Positions 1 to 10,449 of a DNA stretch of 64,000 nucleotides are shown one piece after another. Each line of letters starts with the position of its first letter. The stretch's first letter is position 1. The stretch is from Himantopus leucocephalus (Eukaryota > Chordata > Aves > Charadriiformes > Recurvirostridae). Position numbers and translations under genes: made by a program. Below the pieces are notes generated by a model that saw only the letters and a program-made list of their open reading frames with translations, was not told the DNA's origin and ran no database searches. The DNA lies in assembly GCA_003993805.1 (NCBI GenBank), contig RSEF01000019.1, forward strand, positions 3,183,105 through 3,247,104. The letters are read 5' to 3'.

Positions 1-3000
1 GGCACCCAAAAGTTGTCACAGCTTGGGGAAAGGCCTTTTTTTTTTTTTTTTTTTTATANTTTTTTTTTTGTCATAATAAAAAAGCACATTCTTCCCAATT
101 GCTGGTGAAGCCATTGCTTCTCCTAAGTACCCCAACGCAGGCATTTCTTCCGCAGCAATCTGGGGTGAAGCTTTGTTTTTTCACGTTATCTGCGTTAGGA
201 GCGAAGAAGAGGACATGGACCACAGAGGCAATTCTCAGCAGTGCTGAGCTTTCACTTCCAAGGAGTGAAGTGCCCAAAGCACTCCTGACCTCGGCACGTT
301 GCCTTCCGGCTGATACCTGCCAAGGCTGCGCCGGTATCCGTGATGGAGCGAGGGAATAAGAGTGAGGTCATCAGGTTTCTGTAGGGCTGTGCCATGGCAA
401 GATCCCGTACTTGCACGTATCGTCTTCCAGAGGATCTCAAAGTATAGCTTGGGTCTCACAAGTTTTCATCAAGCAGGTAAGAGAAATACAGTACAGAGTG
501 CAGTCGTGTTTGGAAATAAAATATGACTGCTTTAACCCTCCACTGCAGTACTACAGAACAGGAATGGAACAACAATATAGTCAAGTGAAATCACAGTGGG
601 AATTGTAGTTGAGTGGTTTAAAAAAAGAACTGAAGTATTTATTATTAGTAGCGCATAAGAGCTCTTACAGAAACCACTCTTAACCATTTTCTCTCTCTTA
701 TCAATTTGGAAGGGTGGGATTAAATTTGTGTTATAAAAATTGCACCAAAAATGATTGGACTATATTACAGAGTGATGTACTATATCGCATTCTCTGCTAG
801 TCCTAAATTTACTAAAAGCCTCTTTAAGCTGTCAGACTTCTGAAGCAGTATGAAAACAGTTATAAAAGAATTGTGATTTTAAAAAAATAGAATTGCTGTA
901 CAAAGAAATTTTTCTCATGAGTGTTTTTGTGAGAGGGGCAGCCTTATTGACTGGAATTCCTGCGCTAAAACAGCACTCTACAAAATATGCCAGGAATGGT
1001 GGCAATGATAAAAGTAGTGTAAAAAAAGTCACGAGGCACTGAAAGCGTGGAAATTCTGTTTTTGAAAGGAAGTGTGGTGGAAACTGGAGGAAGCTTTACA
1101 GGAAGGAGAGGTTGCTGTCCTGATAGTCTGTCCTGACTGGAAGAAGAAATTATCTCTAAGCAAACGCCCAGAGACCAGTACACAAAGGAACAAACAAACG
1201 AAAAAATCCCGGCAATAAAACCCTGAACTACTTTTCACAGAAGCGTGGAAATTAAAGCAGGGAAAGCTTAATTTCCATAGGCAGAGCTGCAGAGAGCAGC
1301 GTTACACTGCTTTGCTTCCGTATTAGTTCCTTGGAGAGGTCTGTGACACCTGCCCTGCGTGCCCCGACCCGACTGGTGATGAATGGGTTTAATCTCTGGC
1401 GTGTGACACCAGCGTTCGCGATTCCCGCAGGTTAATTGATTTCTTTTGGCAAAGCCCGTTTCCAAGCCCCGTTGCCTGAGCAGCATGACTGGCTGCAGAG
1501 GGAAAACAAGGCGTCTTGAAAAAGAAATCCTCCTGCACCCAGCAAGTAGCAGGCAGGGCAGGAGGGAGGACTGGCCGGGCAGAAAGCTGTCCCTGCCAAA
1601 GGTGGGCAATGCCAAGTGCAGATGGTCTGTCGGATGGGTGGGAGCTGGACGTCCGATTTGGAGTCAGCATGGAGTTTTTAGCTGCTAATAGCAAAATGCT
1701 CCGTTGTCTTCCCTCTCACAGGCAAGCGTGCAGCTCATAACAAACAAATCCTCCCCCATAAATTCTGCCAAGGAGACCACTGAACCCGTCAGCAATGGCA
1801 GACGGGACCCGATCGACAGCACAGACGCTGCTGCACATGGCAGGGAGAGGAGCCCCACGCCGCCGTTGCCAGCCTTATTCCGGCCTTATTCCAGATCCGA
1901 TCTTGCTGTTCAGTAATGTGTCAAACCTGAATTAAGCTGCGCTCTCCAGGAATCTGACTGTAGGATGCCGGGGTATTTTTAACATGGGAGTGGGCATATC
2001 CCAGAAACAGTGCCGTACAAGCCATTTGAGAGAAATTATTTTGTTAACTGTTATTTATGACAACCGTTCTCCCTTTGTATCTGAACCAGTTCAGTATCTG
2101 AATAATAAAAAAATCAGGAAAAAATGGGAATCAGACAGACCAGGAAAAGGAAGGATGCTGAAAGAGAGAGCGAGCAACAAAACCAGGTCTGAACCCCAAA
2201 TATGTTTCTTCAAAAAGTGGCCTGGTAACGGGCCGGGAAGCTGGTATGCTCCGGAGGTGACCAGAGCAGAGCCAAATCTGCTCAGGCTGGGCAGCAACAG
2301 ACAGAAATACACACTCTAACGCAGGAGAAAGCAGAGCTGTGGGATGGGACCTCCCTCCTCCAGTAACGCTGCTGCCGAGCTGGTGTTTTGGTGCACTGTA
2401 AACCAACCCCGTAAAACTCACCCGCGCTGGCACCCGAGCAGAGCCGCCCCGTGAGCGACCAGCCCGCACCCCGCGGTGCCTCCTGAGAAAGCCCTCTTCT
2501 GCGAGAACCAGCTGGGGAGCACAGCGCAGTGCCCGGCGTAAAGGTCCAGGTGGGGTCAGGCGTGCTGAGAAAGATGGGAGCGACCCAAAATTCGCCAGTA
2601 CCTGAATGCTGACACCCTCCTTCACCACCCGAGATGCTGTCGCGCCATGCTGGCAACACACGCAGTGCGACGGGACACATCTCCCCACCATAACTGTAAG
2701 TGGAATGAGCCCTCTCCCCTCTGAATGTAGTGAAGACCAACGCTGAAGTTCTCCTAGACGCAGGTGGGGGCCCTGAGCGAAGGCCAACGCTCAGCCTACA
2801 CAAGGGGGATTTCATCTGCTGCGTTGTATTACTACCCCATCAAAAAAAGCCACCCTGAGCACCCAGAAACTTACGTTCATCTTGCCGTGTGCCCAGTACT
2901 ACTTAGCCTTGCACGTGCAGCTTCTGTGCACGACTGCAGAAATGGGGTGGAAGGCAGCCAGAGAGCAGTTCCCATCTTCCTGCCTCAAGACCAAGCCAGG

Positions 3001-4608
3001 GAGACCTTCAGAAACACAGCACAGCTTCCGTGTCTTCTCCAAATAATCTGCTGTAGCATTTACCTCTTTTTTTTCTTAGGAAGTTCTTCCTAACATCTAA
3101 TCTCCGATTTCACTTAAATTTAATTTAAAGTGTAATTTAAAGCCCTTATATGCAGGTAATAATCCAGGCACACATCAGTCATGTCGCATCTCCAAAGCCA
3201 CCCTGAAGTCCAGCTGTGCAGGACAACCTCCTTACAGGTTACACGATGAGGGCTTGTTTTTTCCATCATGTTTAAACACGTCATTATAGGGAGAATGTGT
3301 ATCTCAAGGCTCCAGGAGGCAGAAAACCTTTCCTTTCCCTGGTATTTGTGCGTGTCAGTAACAGGAAGGTGGAACTGCTCTTACAGGGCCCCAGCACCAT
3401 CTGCCGCACTGCTTCCAAATCTCTTGTATCCATCTGATACGACAGTATGAGCCAGAAAGTATCACCAAAACCATTCACACACTTATGTCAACCTCTGAAC
3501 ACCTTATTTTCCTTCTAGCTGTACTATGTCTAGTGACGGTGATATGCCAGGGCCCTTCTCTTTAAGGCTCTTTGCAGAACCGCACGGGCTGTGAACAAGC
3601 CTGCACTGTATTTTTTCACTCCACATATCTACGTCTGTGTCATTAAGCCGATACAAAGCCTTGCGCAGCGAGATTTACAGAGGGAGAGCCCGCTCACGCA
3701 ACATTCCCGTTGTCGCGGATGGCCGACGCAGCGCTGACGGTACAACGGCACGCCTGCGTCGTCGTTCTTGACCCAACGCAAACGGCTCTCGCAGCCAAGC
3801 CGCAGGAACGATACCTCCTCCTCCCAGTGGGAGAAAGGCAAAGGCAACTTATAGTCAACACCAGACTAGTCACCTGCCCCCATATTCAGCATGACATTAT
3901 ACACAGATACTCTTATTTTTCGACAATTATGAGAAAGAGACTAACCCCAGAAGTTTGTATGTCATGTGGAAGCGTCTTCTGAATTACTGTAGTTGCCAAC
4001 CGTGAGGTGGTCCGAATCGGTTTCTTTACTGAAAAACAGTAGCTTTTTTTTTACAAGCTGCAATGAGGGACTGGGAAAGACTATCTTTAATACAGCGACC
4101 CCTGAGCACGTGTGTCCCCCCACACACAGCTTTCCTCCTCTTGCCTGATGTTCCTGCGTATTAGAGGTAGTGAGCAGGGCACAGGGGGCTGGACGGGACT
4201 GCGGGCCCAAAGCTGACCACCAAGCTCTGGAGAGTATCTCTTGCTCTTCGCCTAGCAGTCCACGCATTCCAGCACACCGCAACCCCTCACCACGGACGGC
4301 CTGGGCTGTGGCGTGCTCACCCAAGGGTAAGAGGGGCCCGTGACCTCAAATACGGTGCTCTCCTCCCGGCCGTACGGCCAACAGCTGAGATCCACCAGAG
4401 CAGAAGCGTGTAAAGGGTGCCCAGCCAGCATGACCCACGCCCCTGTGCTTCGTGCAGCCTCATGCACTCCGCTGAGCTGAGGTTCTTAACACACAACCCG
4501 ACATCCTTGACCTGGACGGACCAAGGCCAGGGAAAGGGTACGAGCATAACGTTCACGAGAGAAAACAGGCTGCGGTACCTCCCCATTCGCAATCGCCAGG
4601 TTACTCAC
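1..4608. other. Sequence 3' of SPNS2 exon 11; no supported gene
   Basis: In gene direction this lies downstream of the last visible coding exon, so it is intron, 3' UTR or intergenic. I looked for the short conserved SPNS2 C-terminus (VNQL...VKV type) after an AG acceptor and did not find it. The window begins with a poly-T tract holding a single N at 59. A GC- and CpG-richer patch lies at about 2380-2560 and is open in several frames on the minus strand, but these frames overlap each other and resemble nothing I know. A possible short CR1 remnant is noted separately. Confidence 0.6.
3075..3112 (-). repeat. Possible short CR1 remnant
   Basis: The stretch reading GGAAGTTCTTCCTAACATCTAATCT resembles the inverted CR1 internal segment (consensus-like TTCTTCCTAATATCTAATCT). 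Flanking sequence is not clearly CR1, so this is either a very old fragment or chance. Confidence 0.35.
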
Positions 4609-4772
4609 TGTTGTTCAGCTTTGGCTTGGTCACTTAGGAAGAAGAGGGCTGTGGCCAGGAAAAACATCCCTCCTAGGACAACGACAAACGGGCAGAGCAT
4701 GAGTGCGTACCCCAAGCTGAGGAACTCCCAGACTGGGGACTCCTTTGTGCTTTGTCGTATTAGGTCTGAGAT
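4609..4772 (-). CDS. SPNS2: SPNS2 exon 11: loop and TM12
   Basis: This 164-bp exon has a TCTCTCCTAG acceptor and a GTGAGTAAC donor. It starts in phase 0 with [15 protein letters not shown], passes through helix 12 ([20 protein letters not shown] then ATALFFL) and ends SDQAKAEQ plus CA, two bases of a codon expected to be Gln. Human has SDRARAEQQ at this point and only about 13 residues more. I could not find the small C-terminal exon between 1 and 4608. If the donor is not used, the frame reads CAG and then TGA immediately, so intron retention would end the protein after AEQQ. Confidence 0.95.
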
Positions 4773-5193
4773 CTAGGAGAGAAGGGCAAAAAAAAAATTA
4801 GTCACTTAGATGAAAAAGAGACACGGTGATGGTGAAGGGAACACGATTCTCTAACCAACCGCCCACTGAACACGCACATGAAGTTTAAAATGGAACCGTG
4901 TGTTCAGTAAGGGCTGAATGTCCCTTGTACACTTCAACCGTCCACATGCTACCCTGGAGCCTGGGCAACTTATGCTGCGAGCAGCTCGGCAGGGCTTCTC
5001 CTCTACCTCTCACACTTTCTGGCCTGATCTGTCATTCTTCTCCCTCCCTCCCATTCATAGCCCTCTCCATCTTCTCCCTGGCTGCTTCAGTGACTGCGTC
5101 GGTGGGTGTCTACCCTTGCTGTACTGACCCAGCCTCCTGGGGTGACAGCAGGGCCACACTGGCATTGCTCGGTGGGTGAGGGAGTGATCAATC

Positions 5194-5385
5194 TTAGAAT
5201 CACAGAATGGTTTAGGTTGGAAGGGACATTGAAGATCNNNNNNNNNNNNNNNNNNNNNNNNNNNNNNNNNNNNNNNNNNNNNNNNNNNNNNNNNNNNNNN
5301 NNNNNNNNNNNNNNNNNNNNNNNNNNNNNNNNNNNNNCTCCCCTCTTCCAGTTTGAAGCCATTCCCCCTCATCCTATCTCCTTCC
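5194..5385 (-). repeat. CR1 LINE 3' fragment, interrupted by assembly gap
   Basis: On the plus strand the left part reads AGAATCACAGAATGGTTTAG and continues GTTGGAAGGGACATTGAAG, the inverted 3' end of bird CR1. The right part, after the Ns, reads CCTCTTCCAGTTTGAAGCCA followed by TTCCCCCTCATCCTATC, an internal CR1 segment in the same orientation. In an intact copy these two are separated by very roughly 200 bp, so most or all of the hidden sequence could be CR1. Boundaries on the right are approximate. Confidence 0.85.
5238..5337. other. Assembly gap (100 N)
   Basis: Exactly 100 Ns, the usual placeholder for a gap of unknown length, inside a CR1 copy and within the interval where SPNS2 exon 10 is expected. 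Confidence 0.99.
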
Positions 5386-8374
5386 TTCAAAGGCGCTCCT
5401 CACCCCACTGTAAAAGCTAAACCACAGCACGCATGTTACTGGTGCATGGAGGCACACTGGGGAAAGCAACAATGAGAACTTCTGGGAACGCTATTTATCT
5501 TCAGCTCTAAAAATAGGGCAGTGTTGTATACTACATAAATAATTGTTTGTATAGGGAAGGTAATCAGAACAAAAGCAACGTTCCCCCACGCCTGTGGCAC
5601 AGGTGAGCACCGGTCTATGCCTGTTTCGGGCCTAAAGGAAGACCCTGACTCTACAGCAAAACATCAAGGCCAGTCTCCTCCATGGCAGCTGGTGATCATT
5701 TAGGAAGAACTAATGTTTTAAGAGAAAAAATAAATATGCAGAGCATTTTCTGCATGGGTATCAGGACTTTGCATAAACTGGAGGATGGCTTTTCTCATCA
5801 AAGACCTACAGAGACTGTGATCACAATAGCTGAGGCCTTTTAAATTGCCTGCTGGCTCTTGGACAGAAATGCCACCAAGCCTCTGTCAATTGTCTTTATG
5901 TTTGAGACGTGCTATGGAGGAACAACCCCACTCTTAGGACCAGATTCCACCAAGTCCCAAGCACTCAGCACGTCTCGATGTTACCCGCTTGCCTGCCGCA
6001 CTGAAGCTCGTTCATTATCGCCGTTACAAGGCAGTTTTAATGCTACTTTGGGCTTCTGGTAATTTTGAGGCCAATTTGCAAAGATGGTTGATAAAATCTG
6101 TTTCATAATTAGCATGCTCCATAAGAACCATCCCCCCCTTCCCTAAGCACCATCGGAGCATGTGCCTGGGAGGAGATTTGGCGAGTTGCGCTCAGGAGAA
6201 TAAGGCCTGGTTTGTACAAATTTGCATTTGGAACAAATATCAGCCTTTAAAATCTCAGGCAGTGCAGTACATTCTGCAGTGCTGACAGTTTATCAAACCC
6301 AGCGCTCAGCACCTTTCCTTGCAGACGATTTGAGGAGCAGCACACCGACCGCTACGCCGGCAAGAGCAGTAGATGCAATGGAAGCACGCAGCTATGAAGA
6401 GCCAGCAATTACACTGGAAGATAATAAGCAAACATCCTTGTTTTGCCAAGGAAATTAAACTTGTAAAACCTCTGAAGATGCTTACCGACTTGCCAGATAG
6501 GGTTCTTAAGCAGTCACGAGATCTGTAAATCTTAGGAGAGCTATGCTAAATCATATGGGATGCAGTTTCCAAAAAGCCTCACTTCTGGCATAATGAAATC
6601 AGCGGGAACAGCGTTCAGCCAGTATTGAGAGCTTTTTATCCGTGAAAACAGGATAATATTTATGTATATGATAGAAGTGTTGTTAAGCTTACGCTAATAA
6701 TGCTTTTAAGTTCCTTGCCAGCCTCAGGCAAGAACAAACACACTTCTGATTACACCAAATAAATAGTAATCAGTAGAAATTAATTTGCCAAACATTTAAA
6801 GTGCATCTCGCTAAAGCATATCCACACCTTGCTCTGGCTAGGACTTCTTATAAAGCCGTCTGTCAAACACGGTTATAGCCCTGGCTCTCACCTATTGTCT
6901 GACCAAACATGCCCTCAAGCCCCTCGTGTGATACGAATGCACTTCAGACCATCTGTTTACAGGCTTGCATTGATCTAAGTGGATGTTTACATTTATTTGT
7001 GTAGCACTTTTACAGGTCTACTCGTGCTGATAATGCATTAAGCTGGACATTATATACGACACTCGGTTCATTTGTCTAAACACACAAGAGAACAGCTAGC
7101 TTAAGAGTTGGCATCAATTACCAAAATCCAATTTTTAACATGGTTTTAGTTTCTTCCCTGTGTTTTGTAAACGGCAACTAAGAAATTATTTCCAGTTATG
7201 TCCAATCATTTCTTGTGGAGTTCTTCTGCACTAAAGCAACATAAATAACTGCAAACGCACCCCTGCAAGCTGCAGCTGACTATCGGATGCTGGTCACATA
7301 AGACAGATGGCAAACCCTACAAAAGGCGCAGGATACTGACGTCACATTGAAATCAGTACAAAAAATCTCAGTGATTAAAATGGGACAATGATGGCATCCT
7401 TAGTACAGCTGATATTACAAAGTAGTTGGTTGAAAAATGTCTTTTGGGGTTAGCTTGAGACAACGTAGGTCAAGTTTCAGCTCTCTCTCTGGCACAGGTT
7501 TTCTGGAGGACCGTGGACATGTCCGACAGGTACCCTCCCTCCAGCTGCTCTTTGAGAGTCACTGCGGGAGGACTGCAGATGTGCTCCGTGGCTAAGCCCT
7601 TACCTGTTTCAGCCAATGCTAACGAGGATATAAAAGATCTATTTAAGCTATTTAAGTCCATCAGCTAATTCTGACCCGAGAGAGCTGGGAGCGCTTCTGG
7701 GAACATCACAGCCAAAGGCAGGATGCGGCAGGGAGCTCTGGCAGGAGGCAGTAATGAGCAACTACAAATATTGTACTATAACTGCTTCCTCGACACAGCT
7801 GTCTGTAGCCTGCACATCTGTCTAAGTGTTGAGATAGCACTTAATGAACGGCCACGGCAGCCTTGAACTCAGCACAAGCTGCAAAACCCATGTGAGTACA
7901 GAGTCAACACGCACGTACTTGGGTGTTCACTCCGTACATGCCCATGTACAGCTCTACCACACCAAACCTAAACTGGTAGGAGGAACGAACCCCGGTAATT
8001 AAAAGCTATCTAACGCCTCTGAAGTACACTGATAACCTTTTGTTTCTCCATGCTTTATTCACATCTGAGAGAAGCGGAATTAACCACCCTACCCCACCTC
8101 CCAAAGCATTCTCTGCACAAATGAGTTAAAGATTGAAAGTTCACCGGGCAAAGCAGCTATGGCAACTACAGAGCTACCTTCAAACATAAACACAACCTGG
8201 AACTTAAATCATAAGCAGAACTTAAGCAGAAGCTTGAAGGTGAATCAATATATCAACACCATTATCTTTACATCTAGGAATACTGAGCCAGATTGTTTTC
8301 TCATTGATGTTTGCATAAGCAACAAATACAAGTCAAGGGAGTTTTCTATCGATGCCAGACTGATTATATTTTTA

Positions 8375-8445
8375 GTTCTGTCAACAACCTGCCAAAAGAC
8401 CTCGGGCAAGTCCTGTAATGGTTCTGTGCCCTAGTTTCCTTCGTT
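8375..8445 (+). repeat. MIR-like SINE remnant
   Basis: The stretch with CCTCGGGCAAGTCCTGTAAT and then CTGTGCCCTAGTTTCCTTCG follows the MIR core order (CCTTGGGCAAGTCAC ... CTGTGCCTCAGTTTCC). It is heavily diverged, as expected for an element of this age in a bird. Confidence 0.6.
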
Positions 8446-9108
8446 TACATACAATAAGCAACAAGTAACCTCCCTCACAATGGGATTTCAACATACAGTA
8501 TGTTTGAGAGGCTCCATACATCTCTGATGGAAGCATCTACAAAACATGCAAGGCTCTCTAACAAACGTCCAGATTATTTCATGCTAAAATCTAGCTGCTG
8601 AGGTCAGCTTGCTAATTTGAAAGACTTAAAAAGCTCTATGGTGGGGAAAGAATGGAAAATGAAGGACACGAGGTGAAAAGTCCCTGAGAGTTTCCTCTCG
8701 GCCAAGGTGGACATAGTCCAAAAATTCTTTATACTTTCTTTTCCTCTCTCCTCTCCCAGAGGTGGTTTTCTATTGTGTATGTGTTGAATGGCAGGTTTGC
8801 TGGAGCTCAGCCAAAGAGAGAGGTAGATGGCTGCCTTTGTGGTCAGAGGAGGGAGGGAGGGAGGGAAGGATTTCCTATTGCAGAACAAAGCTGAGTTATC
8901 GATAACAAAATCCACTAACGTGCTGACTATTAGGAAATGCTGGCTGTTTTTTTTGCATATGGGGGTGCAAACAGTTAAAATCTGGGGAAACAATTTGAAT
9001 TCAGTAATGGTGTCCCTTCTGGAAATTGCCTCTCCCTGGTGCTCGGAACAAAGAACAAGAATAATCTTTTTTCCTTTTTCTCTATCTCACTTTCCTTTCA
9101 AGCAAGTT

Positions 9109-9137
9109 AAAAAAAGAAAGAAAGAAAGAAAAAGAAA
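9109..9137. repeat. Short A-rich (GAAA)n microsatellite
   Basis: A run of AAAG/GAAA units about 150 bp downstream (in plus coordinates upstream) of SPNS2 exon 9, within the intron. Confidence 0.85.
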
Positions 9138-9258
9138 TTAATAGGCTGAAGTAGGTGCTAGGCATTTGGAAGAAATGGTGAACTTCAGGTTGTTCTTGCA
9201 AGTTGACAAACTGCTCTGGCCACCAGAAGAGAAAGATGCTGTTCCAAAGTACACTCAC

Positions 9259-9324
9259 CATTAGTATGTCTGCTGTGATAGCCCAGTTTGAAAACAGAAG
9301 AGTTTCTCCGATAAAAATGCAAAT
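9259..9324 (-). CDS. SPNS2: SPNS2 exon 9: TM10
   Basis: This 66-bp exon has a TTACAACAG acceptor and a GTGAGTG donor, with phase 0 at both ends. Its 22 codons, ICIFIGETLLF then SNWAITADILM, form most of helix 10. Only one conservative change (Ile for Val) is seen against human as I recall it. It lies 7 kb from exon 8 and 4.5 kb from the next exon I can find. That next exon is number 11, not 10: the 33-residue segment that should follow (starting YVVIPTRR in human) is not visible in the assembled sequence. Confidence 0.95.
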
Positions 9325-10221
9325 CTGTTGTAACAAAACACACAAAAAGGAGACGATTTATTCACTTGACATTCAAGGGAAAAATAACCTGTCACAAACT
9401 TTCCTTTGTTGCTTATTTGTTTTCAAACCTACGCAATACTCCTTGTTACTCTTGTGGTTTATCCTGAATATTAGAAAACTATAGATTTTTATCAGTGCTC
9501 TAGAGGGTTGGCCTGCAACTTCATAGTGTAAACTGTTTATTTAGCTGCCCTGTAGATCATAAAAGGCTGACACATTTGGTAACAGAAGAACATGAGAAGC
9601 CAGCGAGAAAAGACAGCCCGGAGACTCCATACTTGCATCATTCTGTTCCAAAAAGCCAGTTAGAAAAGACAAGGTGGCCACAACTCCCCAAAACACAGTC
9701 ATTTTCATCACTAGGAATTAAGTTATGTGTTAAGCTTTGCAGCAGAACCAAATGAGGTTCCCTACCCACTGTGCGCGAGATCCCTTCCCTCCCCTGTTGG
9801 CATATTGCTGTCCTTTTTGAGGGGGATATAGGTCTGGGCACTATCACAACTTAAGCATGACGTTGGTAATATCTACGTACAGTCAGGACAGGACCTAAGT
9901 GTGGGTTTCGCAACATCAGTGTCTTACGTTGAAATATAACTCTTGACTCTGTGGAGATGGCCAACAAGATACATTAAAAGCCCTGGGTATGTAGTGGGAT
10001 GAGAGCTGCTTTTTGTGTTGGTGTGGTATAAACAGCCACCACATATCCTTTCCACCTCCGGCACTCTGTCCTCACTTACTCCCATCCCATAATGCCTTCT
10101 CCGTTGGGCTGATACAACAGAGCCAAACAGGGATTCAGACCAGGAAACTGAGATGGAGCAAACAATCTTCCGTTGGGCGGAGGCAGGGTAAGAGGGGCTT
10201 GCTTTATTTTTCTTATTTTCA

Positions 10222-10449
10222 ACCCAAGTCAGTTCCTTGGTGCAGTTCACTAAATGGTTCTACAACCACAGCAGTTGAAGAGCTGGAAATGATCAAGAGG
10301 AGAAACTAATTTAACCTGGCCTCATCATTAAAACGNACCCAAGTCAGTTCCTTGGTGCAGTTCACTAAATGGTTCTACAAACACAGCAGTTGAAGAGCTG
10401 GAAATGATCAAGAGCAGAAACTAATTTAACCTGGCCTCATCATTAAAAC
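10222..10449. repeat. 113-bp direct repeat hinged on a single N
   Basis: Positions 10222-10334 and 10337-10449 are the same 113-bp sequence with two substitutions (AACCAC against AAACAC, and GAGGAG against GAGCAG). They are joined by G and one N at 10336. Three other places in this window show the same arrangement, which points to unmerged overlapping contig ends or two haplotypes rather than a true tandem duplication. Confidence 0.95.

Larger units (their letters stand above)
4773..9258 (-). other. SPNS2: SPNS2 introns 9 and 10, where exon 10 should lie
   Basis: This 4.5-kb interval separates exon 9 from exon 11. Human-type SPNS2 has one more coding exon here (33 residues, 99 bp, phase 0 to 0, helix 11). 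Reading the minus strand through the assembled part I find no match to its landmarks (IPTRR, SHLLGDAG, SPYLIG). The interval holds a CR1 copy interrupted by a 100-N gap, a MIR-like remnant near 8380, a GGGA-type short repeat at 8846-8870 and an A-rich GAAA repeat at 9109-9137. The rest is unremarkable AT-rich intron. Confidence 0.8.

Noticed and set aside
2131..2815. Minus-strand open frames of 218 and 177 codons, overlapping in different frames
   Set aside because: The patch is GC-rich and open in two frames at once, with no recognisable domain, composition typical of chance translation and no splice support.
4317..4592. Candidate SPNS2 last exon just downstream of exon 11 (acceptor near 4530)
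   Set aside because: The intron would be only about 80 bp and the resulting tail bears no resemblance to the conserved SPNS2 C-terminus.
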